DNA of 64,000 bases from Meghimatium bilineatum (Eukaryota; Mollusca; Gastropoda; Stylommatophora; Philomycidae). This document shows, piece by piece, positions 12,401 to 26,920 of the stretch (position 1 is the first letter of the stretch; every line of letters starts with the position of its first letter). The notes beneath the pieces were generated by a model that was not told where the DNA came from, searched no databases, and saw nothing but the letters and a program-made list of their open reading frames with translations. The stretch spans positions 3,797,647 to 3,861,646 of the forward strand of contig CM067307.1 in NCBI GenBank assembly GCA_034231615.1, read 5' to 3'. A program made the position numbers and the translations under genes.

Positions 12401-15400
12401 GGGCATTGATGATTACAACATTACTATGGGGGCAGAGGGCATTGATTATTACAACATTACTATGGGGGCAGAGGGCATTGATGATTACAACATTACTATG
12501 GGGGCAGAGGGCATTCATGATTACAACATTACTATGGGGGCAGAGGGCATTGATGATTACAACATTACTATGGGGGCAGAGGGCATTCATGATTACAACA
12601 TTACTATGGGGGCAGAGGGCATTCATGATTACAACATTACTATGGGGGCAGAGGGCATTGATGATTACAACATTACTATGGGGGCAGAGGGCATTCATGA
12701 TTACAACATTACTATGGGGGCAGAGGGCATTGATGATTACAACATTACTATGGGGGCAGAGGGCATTCATGATTACAACATTACTATGGGGGCAGAGGGC
12801 ATTCATGATTACAACATTACTATGGGGGCAGAGGGCATTGATGATTACAACATTACTATGGGGGCAGAGGGCATTCATGATTACAACATTACTATGGGGG
12901 CAGAGGGCATTCATGATTACAACATTACTATGGGGGCAGAGGGCATTCATGATTACAACATTACTATGGGGGCAGAGGGCATTCATGATTACAACATTAC
13001 TATGGGGGCAGAGGGCATTGATGATTACAACATTACTATGGGGGCAGAGGGCATTGATGATTACAACATTACTTATGAGGACATGCGAGTATGAACAAAA
13101 ATAGATAACATAAACTGTTAATAATAATTAAATTTGCTAACAACGAAATATATGGGCAGATGACATTTCAACTGAATAGTCTTCATCAGAACATTGTCTA
13201 TTAGCATCCAATGTGGTACCCCTACGACCCTGAAGGGTTATGAGTTTATTGAATTGATTGATTGATTGTCTATTATCTTTAAATATGTACTCAATAAGTG
13301 GCGAAATGCTATAGGAATTATCAGATTGCAGGGACGAAACTAGTCAAAAACTATAAAACAGAGGCGATCAGAGCGGCCTCCCAGTGCGGAAGTGGCAAAA
13401 GCGAAATCCAGGGACTATACAGTCGAAGTGAAGTTACTTTATGTAAACCTATATGGGATTGGAACTTATCCAGAACACTACAACTTGTAACTTCGGCATT
13501 TTCAACTTGTATAGGCTACCGTTTGCCAAGTTCTGGGAGAAATTAGAGATCCGGCACCTATGAGGTTGCCCATAGTGCATCAATTTTGATTCATAATATT
13601 AAACTAAAACCGCATAACATGAATATATTATGTGATACAATCGGTCCTAGACAAAGTTTTAACAAATTTATCATTTCAGGGTCAGCAACTCTGGAGAATT
13701 TTCTGTGTTATCTCCCTTAGACTATGAGAAAACAAAGTTAGAAATTGTTGTGGTCAGAGTTGAGGATTCTGCTATTACTGGACACTTGCAAACATCTGCA
13801 ACTGTTTCTGTAGTGGTAAGACCATTTTGTTTATAACATTTTTACTTGTTTATCTGATTATTCTCTAAGAACTAAACAAAATATTCCGTATTTATGCAGT
13901 AGAAGCAGTTTAATAATAGACTATAAGTCTATATGATATATCATCAGGTGACATCCTTTCCAGAACGTAGTCCTCCCTATCCATTCATTCATTTTCCTTT
14001 AATGCTGAAGTTAGCGCATAGGCAGAGGTCAGATCTCTCCAATTCTGTCTGTTCAAAGCTATTCTGTGCAGTTCTGGAATAGTATGAATATTGTTTGTTT
14101 TAATTTCTCTAAGTATTGTTCTTCTTACACCTCCCTATGGATCTTTTGAATTCTCAGCTGTCTTGAGCAAGTCACCCGGCCACTTTTAGTGACATGTAAA
14201 AAGTAAAGTAACCCATACCATTTATTAATGCCGTAGGGGTGTGAGATGTTAGCGATCTCACATTTCACAGGCTCTGCAAATGAGGGCAGTAGCCATCTCC
14301 TCTCCCTCGCAGTCTTTACTTCCGGGATTAATCCGGTACCCATTTAAGGCTGGGTCGACCTGGCAGCCGTTGCGATCTGAAAACATTTCCGCCTCAGCTG
14401 GGGAATGAACCCAGGACCACTCATATGCGAAGCCAGTGCGCTAACCACTGCGCTAACGCGGCTCCTCACAAAGACATGCATACAAAGAATAGAAGCATAA
14501 TTTACACCACCTCTGCTATTCTATAGGCCTATACCAAATGTATTTAAAATGATGTAATAATTTCTTCCTCAGGTAAAACCTTCAAATGATCTGTCACCAA
14601 CCTGGGGTACCTGGATACCTGATGTACCTGCAGATTTGACTTACTTTGTAAATGAGAATGCAGGATTTGGTACAAGTGTGCTCACTGTCATCGCTACTGA
14701 TGCTGACTTGGACATGGGGAATTCTGTCACCTACTCCATGGTTGTCATGGCTACAGGTCATCCATATTTATGTTTTACACTTCAATTATGACATCTTTTA
14801 TTTAGTTATTTTAGTCATACCTTGCTCAAACTGGAGACCGATATTCTGCTATATGCACCATAATCTAAAATGAAGGAGCGTAGATAGATAGATCAATAGT
14901 CATATCTTTCTTTCTATATATTGCTTCATCCACCAAAAATAAATTGAGAGATGAAGAATCCATATTATCATTCAAGATTGTTTTAACTTTTCAACAATAC
15001 ATAATGCAAAAAAATTATCACATTATTTACATTTGAAATACAACATGTGTAATCTCAGAAGTAGATGTTCTGGGGAAAATATCTAGCATGCATTTGATTG
15101 GATGAAATACTTTGATAACTCGTGAAATGAAAATCCATTTATAGCATTTATAAGATAAATCATCCATACAAAATGGCAGTGACAATCATCTTTCTAATAT
15201 ATGATACATGTACAGAGAGATAAGTATTCTTTTAGCATTGTCTATATACAACTTCACTCATCCTCATTGACCTTATTGAGTTTTCCTCAGCGATAACTAC
15301 TCGAAATAATACTAAAACATCTGAGAGAGCTTCTGAAGTGAACAGTTCTTGTACTAATCTTGTGATTCATAAATAAATACATTCTGAGGTTCTATGTTTA

Positions 15401-18400
15401 TCTTTAAAACAGGGAGTCAGACAGGGATGCGTGCTTTCACCAGACCTGTTCTCTCTATACAGTGAAAACATATTGCGTGCAATAGTAGATATCCCAGGAA
15501 TATCAGTGTCATGTGACGTATTCCTTCCAGAACGTTGTCTTCCCAATGAACTCTCTGAACCTCTCTCTGTCTTGGGCGATGTGGCTTGCATTTTCTAGCG
15601 ATGTATTCATATTATCTTTAATGTCGTCAGTCCATCGTCTTCTTGGTCTGCCCCTTCTCCTTTTCCCAGGTACTCTTCCCTCCATATATATCAGTGGGAA
15701 TATCAGTGGGAGGACATAACATAAATAATTTGAGATATGCGGATGACACTGTTCTGATTGCAAAAAAGTGAGGAAGACCTTCAAAACTTAATTAAAGTAG
15801 TAGTCACAGAAAGCAAAGAGAAAGGCCTCTTCCTAAATATCAAGAAAACAGAAGTAATGGTTATTTCAAAGAAAGAAAATAACACACCTTGCAAGATCAT
15901 AGTGAATGATATAGTATTAAAACAGGTCCACCAATTCAAATATCTAGGTACAATTATTACAGCAGATGGAAGAAGTTCAACAGAAATAAGATGCAGAATA
16001 GGACAGGCAAAAACAACATTCAGAAAAATGAAAAATATACTGTGTAATATGACCTTGTCATTAGAGGTGAGAAAGAGAGTTCTGCAGTGCTATATAACCC
16101 CTATACTAACATATGGGTGCGAGTCTTGGACAATAAACAAACTGGAAAGTGGGAGATTGGAGGCAACAGAGATGTGGTTCTACAGAAGAATGCTGAGAAT
16201 ACCATGGACTGCCAGAAAAACTAATGTGGAGGTGTTAAAAGAGTCAAATGCGAAACAGACCTTTATCAATAATATAAGAAATAGACAATCTTCATTTTTT
16301 GGCCACTTCATGAGACAGGGAGGTTTGGAGAACACAGTCACGACAGGCAAGATTGAAGGCACCAGAGACAGAGGGCGACAACGTGAGAAAATATTAGACA
16401 GTTTGACAACCTGGCACGGCAAAGAAACAACAACGACTTTGATACATAATACTGTGGACAGAGAGCTGTGGAGAGCCATGACCGCCTACGCCACCCTGCA
16501 TGGCACCTGATGATGATGATGTTTGATCAAGGTTTAATAAAAATTACTTAGATGTCTAGATCTGGCCAGTGGATATAAAGCTGAACAAAGCTATGGGGTA
16601 GCTGCTTTGACCTGGAGAAAAGTCAGCTTTGCTCTGGCAACACATTTGATAATCTAGGATGACCACAGATTTGAAAGCTGAAGAAGAGTAACTTTTTTGA
16701 CCATGATATTTCATGATTCAGCAGTTTAAGTTTTATGAAATTGAAATAAGAATGTTCTTCATTTCTGTTATATAAAGAAATAACAGTTTGTTATACACGT
16801 TTTTATTGTAACTCTCCATGATAAGATCAGATTGTCCCATCTGGGAAGGGGGTGGTGGGGGATGTGTGAAAGCAGAGCAAAGAATAACAACACTGTTTAC
16901 CTACCATTCATGCTGTGAGATGCGAGTAGGAGGTTATGAGTGTGAAGTTGGCTGTACCATCCCATGGTCGTGCTGAAGTCAGATGTGTCAGGCTGAAATG
17001 TGAGTTATCGCAGCAAAGTTGTTAAACATGACACACTGCATTCCATTATCTGGAGTACATCCTGCTAATGTGCAGGAGTTTGAGAATCAATGTGGACGAT
17101 ATCATTTTTTTAATGGAGTCCAATTTTATTTAATTGTCTTTTTTGTGATGTGATACAGAAAAAAACAGCAGAATTATTCTCTTCTTCCGTGCTGTCAGAG
17201 AAAAGGGACCAGTTTTCCTCCATGCTGTCATAGAAAAGGGACCAGTTTTCTTCCTTGCTGTCATAGAAAAGGAACCAGTTTTCTTCCTTGCTGTCATAGA
17301 AAAGGGACCAGTTTTCTTCCTTGCTGTCATAGAAAAGGAACCAGTTTTCTTCCTTGCTGTCATAGAAAAGGGACCAGTTTTCTTCCTTGCTGTCATAGAA
17401 AAGGGACCAGTTTTCTTCCTTGCTGTTATAGAAAAGGAACCAGTTTTCTTCCGTGCTGTCAGAGAAAAGGGACCACTTTTCTTCCATGCTGTCAGAGAAA
17501 AGGGACCAGTTTTCCTCCATGCTGTCATAGAAAAGGGACCACTTTTCTTCCATGCTGTCATAGAAAAGGGACCAGTTTTCTTCCATGCTGTCATAGAAAA
17601 GGGATCAGTTTTCTTCCATGCTGTCATAGAAAAGGGACCAGTTTTCTTCCATGCTGTCATAGAAAATGTACCAGTTTTCATTATTACAATTATTTGTACT
17701 TTCAGGGGGTGGTCCACAACCAGATGCATTCAGCATTAACCCAGTTACTGGAGTATTAAGTACACATTCAATACTTGAGAGGGATGGACAATATGGAGTA
17801 CCCCAGTATACAATTACTGTACAGGTTAGTGTTCAGATTGGTTACAATGAAATAAAAATTATGTATCTACTTGCATCTTTGTTATTTGTAGTGTGATCTG
17901 GTTAACCCCTTAGCTGCAGAGACATTCTTAAGGCTATGATGAAAATCCACCGACATGTTGCGGAAATGCTCCTCGTCTTAGCTTCCCAGGGAAAAAATCT
18001 GTCTGCATGCTTATAATAAAGCATTAAGATGAATTGTTTCCCTGGGAAACTAAACAGAAGAAGATCTCTGCAAAATGGCAGCAACATTTCATCATATTCT
18101 TAAGGATACCTCCGCAGTTAAGGGATTAAGAAAGGATTGAGTCACTTTACTGAAGAACTCAGGTTGTTTAAAATAGTTTTTGGAAAAGGAATCATGCCTG
18201 ATCATGTGGCCAAAACACATGTTTGTTCTTCTGTTAGTGTGATCCATGTAATGTTCTACATATTGTATCCAGGAATTATGGGATGTGGTGCACGGAATGA
18301 CATCGGAGAAAATTGGAAAATTAGAAATGAACAGTTTGTGTGTTGTTGGCCCAGAAGGGGAGCAAATAATAGTGACACTGTTACCTGCTATGTATGCTGT

Positions 18401-21400
18401 AAGAGGTGATGAAATAGGTTATGGAGTGGAGCTGCCTGTCCCATCTCATATGTTGTCAAAGTGACCCGAAAGCCATGCTGAGTCAGATGTGTCAATCTAA
18501 AAGATGCAGATATGGCAGCTGAACTATTAACTGTGACACAATGCATTAAATTCTCTGGAATCTAACCTGCAGAGCTGGAGGAGTTTGAGAATGAACACAG
18601 AAGAAGAAGAAGAAAATCGCATCTAGGATTAACAAGGATTTCCTTTAATCATGAAGTCTACTGAAGACCCATACCTGTAAGGTTACTATTAGCAGAGATT
18701 GAGCCATAGCATGTCTGTAGCATGTTCCAAGATTTCAAGTACGCTAAGGCAAATGTGGTCCAATCCCATATCAGGTGCCTCTAACTATTTTGATTATTTC
18801 CCTTGGCTATGTTTATCAGTTTATGTTTATCATTTATTAATTTAAATATTAATTTATTTAGGGTCAGGATATTTGTGTCTTACATAACTAACCCTAACTT
18901 TAAATAAATTATTGTTTAAATTAGTAAATGATAACATAAACTGATAGACCTAAACATAGCCAAGGGAAATAATCAAAATGGGTAGGCACCTGATCTGGGA
19001 ACAGCTCCCAGTCATCTAGAGCATGTAATAGTTTGATATCTTAATTATTGAATCCACTACTCTTTTTTCTCCTCATCTAGCATCTCGCCATCATATTCCA
19101 ACATCTGAACCTTTTCAATCATCACTCCTTCTATCTCTCTGTCCTTTATATTTTCTCCCTAATCATCTTCTTCATCTTCTCTTTCACAATTTATCTCATC
19201 ATGTTCTCTCTCAACATAATATCTCGTCATGTTCTCTCATCATTTATCTCTTCTACTTATCACACACGCAGGCGTCTGATGGTTCAGTCAACACTCACAC
19301 AATCAATAGAACAATCTATCTGGTAGTAAAGGATGCCAATGACAATGCCCCACGGTTCCTTGGAACACCTTACCCTGTCATTGTCCTACAGGAAGATATG
19401 GCTCAAGCGGGAGCTGTTGTTACAAGAGTGAGTATGATAGTGTTTGAGTGATAAATGTGGGGGGGGGGGGTGCATGATGTGAGAGTTCTTATTTTTTTGG
19501 AACTTTTTGTATGAGAAGTCGACTTAGTAGTAGGTTGAATCAAAATCCGGCCGTTAACGTTCTACTGGTGATACAATTTAGTGTTGTAGTGGTGCCTTTT
19601 TTCTTTTGTGCGATTGGAATGTGCTTATATCTTTTTATCATTATTATTATCATTACATACTCATGAATGGAACTTTATTTATTAATATGATTAGATACTC
19701 ATATATCAAGCTTAATTTATTAGTACGATTAGATACTCATATATGGACCTTCATTTCCTGTTTTCTCGATTCATCTTGTCACTGGTTTTAAATGAGGTCA
19801 ACAAGAGAATGAGGTTGACTCTTTGCACAACTATTCCTCCCTGAAATCAACTATTCCTCCCTGAAATCAACTATTCCTCCCTGAAATCAACTATTCCTCC
19901 CTGAAATCAACTATTCCTCCCTGAAATCAACTATTCCTCCCTGAAATCAACTATTCCTCCCTGAAATCAACTATTCCTCCCTGAAATCAACTATTCCTCC
20001 CTGAAATCAACTATTCCTCCCTGAAATCAAAATCCCCCAGGGCAAGTCATTTTCACATCCACAAAAATTCACTCAGAGGGAACAAAAATTTTCCTCTGAC
20101 TTTAGGTGCATGCAGTTTCGTCGAGCACGTCATGTAGTACATATGCCAGATCATCGCTTGGCTAAGATACTTGTCTATGGTGAGTTACAGAAGGACATGC
20201 CTTCTCAGGGTGACAAATACAAGTGCTACAAAGACCTCACTGAAATTCTTTGAAATAGACCAAAATACATGGGAAGAATTTGTAGCTGCATGACACTCTA
20301 CAGTCAAAAAAAGGTGCAGCATCTTGTGACAAGAGGAGAAATGAAACAGCTCAACAGTGAAGAGTAACTAGAAAGTCACGGGTAGACCAGAAACCATCTA
20401 CAGTGATCTTCCCATGCCTAAATTATTCAAAAACATTTGAGGTCAGAATAGGGCTCACTAGCCATCTGCAAACTCATAGACAAGGGCATAACTCTTAACT
20501 GTATTTCAAAGGGGGATGTAACAAATGGTCATCATCATCATGTGATGGATGAACAGCAACAACACAGTCAAGTTATGACATGCTGAAGAACACATTGAAT
20601 ATGAGAAATGAGCATCGGTGGACATGTGTCGAGGGCCATGATGATTGTCTCATCAACCAATTATTGTTACAGAAGGAAATCTTTGAGAAAGTTGTTGGAG
20701 TGAGTTATGAGAAAGTTGTTGGAGTGAGTTATGAGAAAGTTGTTGGAGTGAGTTATGAGAAAGTTGTTGGAGTGAGTTATGAGAAAGTTGTTGGAGTGAG
20801 TTATGAGAAAGTTGTTGGAGTGAGTTATGAGAAAGTTGTTGGAGTGAGTTATGAGAAAGTTGTTGGAGTGAGTTATGAGAAAGTTGTTGGAGTGAGTTAT
20901 GAGAAAGTTGTTGGAGTGAGTTATGAGAAAGTTGTTGGAGTGAGTTATGAGAAAGTTGTTGGAGTGAGTTATGAGAAAGTTCTGTAAGTGTTATGGGAAA
21001 GTGGTTGGAGTTATGAGAAAGTTGTTGGAGTGAGTTATGAGAAAGTTGTTGGAGTGAGTTATGAGAAGTTGTTGGATTGAGTTATGAGAAAGTTGTTGGA
21101 GTGAGTTATGAGAAAGTTGTTGGAGTGAGTTACGAGAAAGTTGTTGGAGTGAGTTATGAGAAAGTTGTTGGAGTGAGTTATGAGAAAGTTGTTGGAGTGA
21201 GTTATGAGAAAGTTGTTCAAGTGTTATGGGAAAGTTGTTGGAGTTATGAGAAAGTTGTTCAAGTGTTATGGGAAAGTGGTTGGGGTTATGAGAAAGTTGT
21301 TGGAGTGAGTTATGAGAAAGTTGTTGGAGTGAGTTATGAGAAAGTTGTTCAAGTATTATGGGAAAGCTGTTGGAGTGAGTTATGAGAAAGTTGTTCAAGT

Positions 21401-24400
21401 GTTATGGGAAAGTTGTTGGAGTGAGTTATGAGAAAGTTGTTCACGTGTTATGGGAAAGTGGTTGGAGTTATGAGAAAGTTGTTCAAGTGTTATGGGAAAG
21501 TGGTTGGAGTTATGAGAAAGTTGTTGGAGTGAGTTATGAGAAAGTTGTTGGAGTTATGAAAAAGGAATAGAGTGTGAAATGAGGCATCAGATGATAGCCA
21601 TAATATTGTATACGAATGAACTCTAGCTAACTACCATCATGTGACATAAAACAAAAGATAATCGTAATATAAAGTGCTAGCTTTGTATAGAAGAAGATCT
21701 ATTACTATAGAAGATCACTAAAAGGATTGTCAGATGACATCAATGATATACTGCATAAATATGAATAGTAGTAGGTTCCTTTCCGTCCTTCCAAACGATA
21801 GTATTATTGTTGTGCTACAAGAAATATAATCTACAATATGTACTAGGAATTACCGGACTGCTTGTACATCTGTGTGATGTTGTGTGTCTTCATAGACATG
21901 CAGCCCTCAAACAATCTGCTACCATTTTCTCCTTTGTCTTTATACCATTTCCTGATATTCTCCTCCATGCAGCATGATCTATGATATCCTGTTCCCATGA
22001 TTCCATATCAATGACAATAAATATGAATAAAGCCAACACAGCCTGATATAACCAACATAGTCTTCTGTCTTAGATTGAAAGCGTCGTGCTCCGGCCAAGG
22101 CTTTAATCCCTCATTTAACAAACAAACAAATACAATGTAACATATCTTGTTTTGAATCATGAATTGAAACTAACGATTATCATGACATGATATATTGCAG
22201 ATAATAATCATCAATCGCCCGTGTGTTGCTGGGGATTAGAAAGGCGAGCAAAGAATAGCAACACTGTTTAACTTCCATGCATGTCAAAAAAGGCGACTAA
22301 GGATGTTATGAGATGGAGTTGGCTGTCCCATTCCATATAGGGTCAGTGACCCAGAGCCATGCTGAAGTCGGATGGGTCAGGCCGAAAGGCTCAGATATCG
22401 CAGCAATGCTGTAAACCATGACACAACGCATTCCGTTCTCCGGACTACATCCTGTTAATCTGCAGGAGTTTGAGAACAAACGCAGAAGAAGATAATCATC
22501 AATGCAGCTGGGTCAAAAGTCATGAGTCCATGGACCGCTAGATTAGCAACTAACCAACCAACCATCGATACATATGACAATAGGTTATGGAGAGTCGCTA
22601 TTACCAACGCTAGCTTACGTGACATTATATTTTTATATTTTTCAGTGTTACAATGCACCCTCAGTTTTTCACAAGCAGGTGGTCTTTAGTTGTTGAAAGA
22701 AAACATTTGATATAAGAATGGTACATTCATACACATTTATTCAGCCTGTGCCACTTAATTGTTCTTATGTTGTTGTTTTTTTCAAAGGTGTCTGCATCTG
22801 ATGACGATGACTCAAGTTCAACTAGTCTGACGTTCAGTGTTAGTGCTGTTCTTTCTGGAAACACTCAATGTGAGCCTTCTGTTTGTATTCTTAGGCTTGT
22901 ACATTGTCTTTGTAAACAAATGTTGCAGACTGAATAGTAAAGAGCAAAATAATGGCAAACAGAGATGACAACACAACTCGGCTAACATCTGGGTGAATGG
23001 ACAGTAACTGGAAGAAGTTGATACCTTTAAATACTTAGGATCTGATATGAGCAGCGATAAGATCACTGGCAAAGAAATAAAGACAAGACTTGAAGTAGCC
23101 TCAGCTGCAATATCTAGATTAAATACCATATGGAAGAGCAGAATACGTACAGCCATGAAAATAAACATATATAAATCTCTAATAATTCCTATTCTTTTGT
23201 ACGGATGTGAGAGTTGGACAATTACTGCAAAAATTGGAGAGGAGAATACAGGCTTTTGAAAACAAATGTTACAGATGAATTTTACGTATCTATTATACAG
23301 AACATAACACTAACATATACGTGGAAAACAAAATAAATACTCTTGCAGGTCAATATGAATAAGGGTCTATATCATGGCAGTGGAGAAACATAGTAAATTT
23401 GTGTGTTTTGGCCACGTAATGAGACATGCTTCCCTTTCGAAAACTATCATACAGGGAAGATCAATAATATACTGTTCAAAAAAGGGAAACGCAACTTTGC
23501 TGGAGTTACTTTTTTTAAAGATATTTGCTGATCGGACATAATTCAACCTATCGACTGTATCTACCTGGTCATTAAGTTCTTGTGGTTACCTGAATTGTAC
23601 TCACCTCATGATTCGTGAGGTCATGATAATGGTCAAGGCCAAAATAACATTTTTGGCAATATCTCATGACAAGTTCATGAGAATCCCATGAAATTTAATG
23701 AACAAAAAAAACTCACTGAACATATTATTTCTTGCCTGTAAAAGTTTCATGATTCTTGAATAAATTCAGTTGAAAATTCAATGCACAAGTAAGGCTTATC
23801 TCACTACAGAACAACAATACATCATCATCGAACGCTTACAGACTGGACAATCATAAAGTATTGTAGCCAGACAATTTAATGTGGTTAGAAGCACCATTAG
23901 TCACCCTTGGAGGTGATTACAGCAAACTAGCTCAGTGGCAGACCCATAGTCACAACTACTGCAGAAGACCACAATATGGCTGTGTCACCTCAGAAATATA
24001 TTTGCATCTGCATCCTCCACAGTTCACTCAATGTCAGCAGCTTTTTGGGGCCTGCCACAAAAGGACAAAGTTTCATTGTTTACTGACCTGCATCTCTCTG
24101 TCACCCACAGGGACCATTTAACAGAAGATGCAAGTAAGAAATCCAGGCAAAAATATGCAGTGAAAATGACTTTTTCCGCAGGTGACAGGTTACCAGCTCA
24201 TCCCCAAACTTTCTTTAGTTATCTTGTATGACATGTCTGGAAAGAAGACAGCGGTTCTATTCTTTGCATCTTGAATCGAAGTCCAGGTCCTGGTTGGTGC
24301 ATGGGTGTTGAATCAAATATAGGGATTTTAATAGCTATCAACGTAATGAAATTCCAAAATGGTGTAGACTGTTATAAAGGGTTGAGAAGTCGTAGAGGAT

Positions 24401-26833
24401 TGACTCCACTGTACTCGGTTTCCCATATGTACTCTGTCACTCTCAATGAAGTGGCACGCTGCCTGCTGAGAGTACCACTCATAGCACGTAACTCCATAGC
24501 TTCAAGTGATAATCCACAAGACCGTTATAAGTTGATTTCAAGGTTTACTTGGGGAGTTTGCTAGGTTTCAAAGTTTGCTATACTTGCTTTGACTTATAAT
24601 CAAGTTTATGTAGCTTTCGTACATACCTTGATTGTAAATAAATGTGTCTGCCATTTCATTATTTCAATTATCTGCTCTCATTCTATCAGTAAACACCTGG
24701 AGGTTTAGCACCACACAGCTGGGACAACTAGAACTTTCCACTGTCTTGGATCTAGACGTAGATAATCCACCCTCCGCTGTATCTGTGATAAGGGTTAGTA
24801 GTCGGCCTATGTATCAATGGGCTTTCAGTTTTGTGCTTATTATAATTATCTTGATTTGTGCACAGTTGTTTGATTACACCATTGAAGGATAATATACCAG
24901 CATTCATTAAAATGCACCAATCATTGAAAATGCACCACTTTGTTTTAAGCGTAGCAATGTTTTGTGCTTAATTTAAAATATACAAAACAAGTAATTTTGC
25001 AAATCTGCCGTAATCAATTTATGGACCCAAATGTCAATTTTTCTAAAAAGTGAACAAATTCAGGACCTAAGTTTTAATAAAGTCCAGTAATTCAGGGACA
25101 TCATTAATAACATTATGACCCCTTGTAGCATCAAAACAAGTTTGGCATCGGCATGTCATGCTATTGCAAATTGTCTGAAAAAATGTTTGGGGTATGAGAT
25201 CCCATTCTGCAATGATTGCTCTCTCAAGATCATGGACATCGTTGATGACACGCTGGTGGACCCTTGGACGGTCATTGGTTGTACCTGTAGCCAGAAATCT
25301 CTCATTCAGCCTCACTATAGTGAAATAGTCACAATTAAAATGTCTGGCAACATCTCTGGTCGCTATACCACTTCTCAGCATACCAACAGCCTGCCATCAC
25401 TCTTGTGATGAAAGTCAAGGCATCACAAACACAAAAACACACTTCCTTTTGATGAAAACAAAAGATGACATTTTACTCCCTGAAACACTTTACTAATGTG
25501 TATGCCAAATTTCAACTTCATTTGACTAGTAATAGGGCCCCCTATGGCCAGAAGTCAGCAATGTGATGTTTTGCACGTGTAGCATGCAAAATTGGTATAA
25601 AACATGACAACATCAATAAAACGTGAAAACATTAAAGTTAACCTGTACACATTCATGTGGTTTGAAAATCGCTCACTGAAATAAACAATTCAAGTGTGAC
25701 AATAGATCTTGCTTTTGGTGTGTTTTTTAATGATTACTGGTATATAAACAAAGTATCTTGAAGTTCTACATTGTCATTCATCTCTATATGATGACTGCTT
25801 CTGCAGAGAATCTCACCATAAATCTACATTCCCAGATATGTTTTGCTGAATCTTAGGTGTATCATTTGACAAAAATACAACCACATTTTTATGAGAAATG
25901 GTAGGACAACCTCTTATTAATTGAACAGGAAACCCTAAAAATGGAAGTGGTAATGGATAAATAAATAACAACGAATTTTCTAGGCTTGGCATTATGTAGT
26001 TTGGCCAAATTTTGGCATTTTTATTTTTTACATATATTTTGTCACAAACTGTCCAGTTTACTGGAAACCCTGAGATTATATCTGATCTAAATGACAAACC
26101 AATCATTGCAGTTAAATCCTTAGAAAACAAGCAGATTAAAGTGAGTAAATAAACATTTTTAGAAGTAGGCCATATAATGTCAGATAAACACAAGATCATT
26201 GTAAAAAACTTGTTTAATTAAAACAACTTTTTGAGGATAAGAAAATATGAAGGATAAGGATCTTTGTAGAGGGTTTGTCATCAAGATAACCAGTCGTAGA
26301 AGGCATAAGTTAACCAGTGTAGTTGGATGTTGATCTGTCCGTGACTTTCTAGCTACTCTTTGCTGTTGAGCTGCTGCATTTCTCCTCTTTTCACCAGATG
26401 CTGCACCTTTTTTGATTGTAAAGCGCTATATGGCTCTATTTTGTGCACGTTTTTCCCATGTGTTTTCGTTTAGTCCACAGACTTTCAGGTCTTTTAACAA
26501 GTCCTTGTAGCGCTTATTTTGGCCACCTTGAGAACGTATGCCCTTCAGCAATTCATCATAGAGAAGTATCTATGGCAGGCGATGAACTGGAATATGTACC
26601 AGATGTCCTGCCCAACAAGTCTGTGTCTGCATCAAATTCCGGGGTAGAATGAGGAAGATATTAAATCAAAACAGTACAGGATCTATCAACACAAATACTA
26701 CAGACTGTTCACTGTTTGCTGAAAGAGATGGAGACTCCTATTAGAATGCCCAAAGTGCATCACCGTTGGTTTAAAAAATCACAAATCACTGTTTCACACC
26801 TTGCCCACCTCTGCCTATGGTGATTTTATTGTC

Positions 26834-26920
<87 letters not shown>

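Noticed and set aside
12046-13104. Open frames of over 300 codons on both strands (GAEGIDDYN and [12 protein letters not shown] types)
   Set aside because: They are the 36-bp array read through; unit length is a multiple of three and no splice or start context supports coding.
17110-17729. Minus-strand repetitive proteins ([21 protein letters not shown])
   Set aside because: 33-bp array artefact in two overlapping frames.
25813-26199. 128-codon minus-strand open frame
   Set aside because: No recognisable motif, AT-rich intron, no splice partners; length possible by chance.
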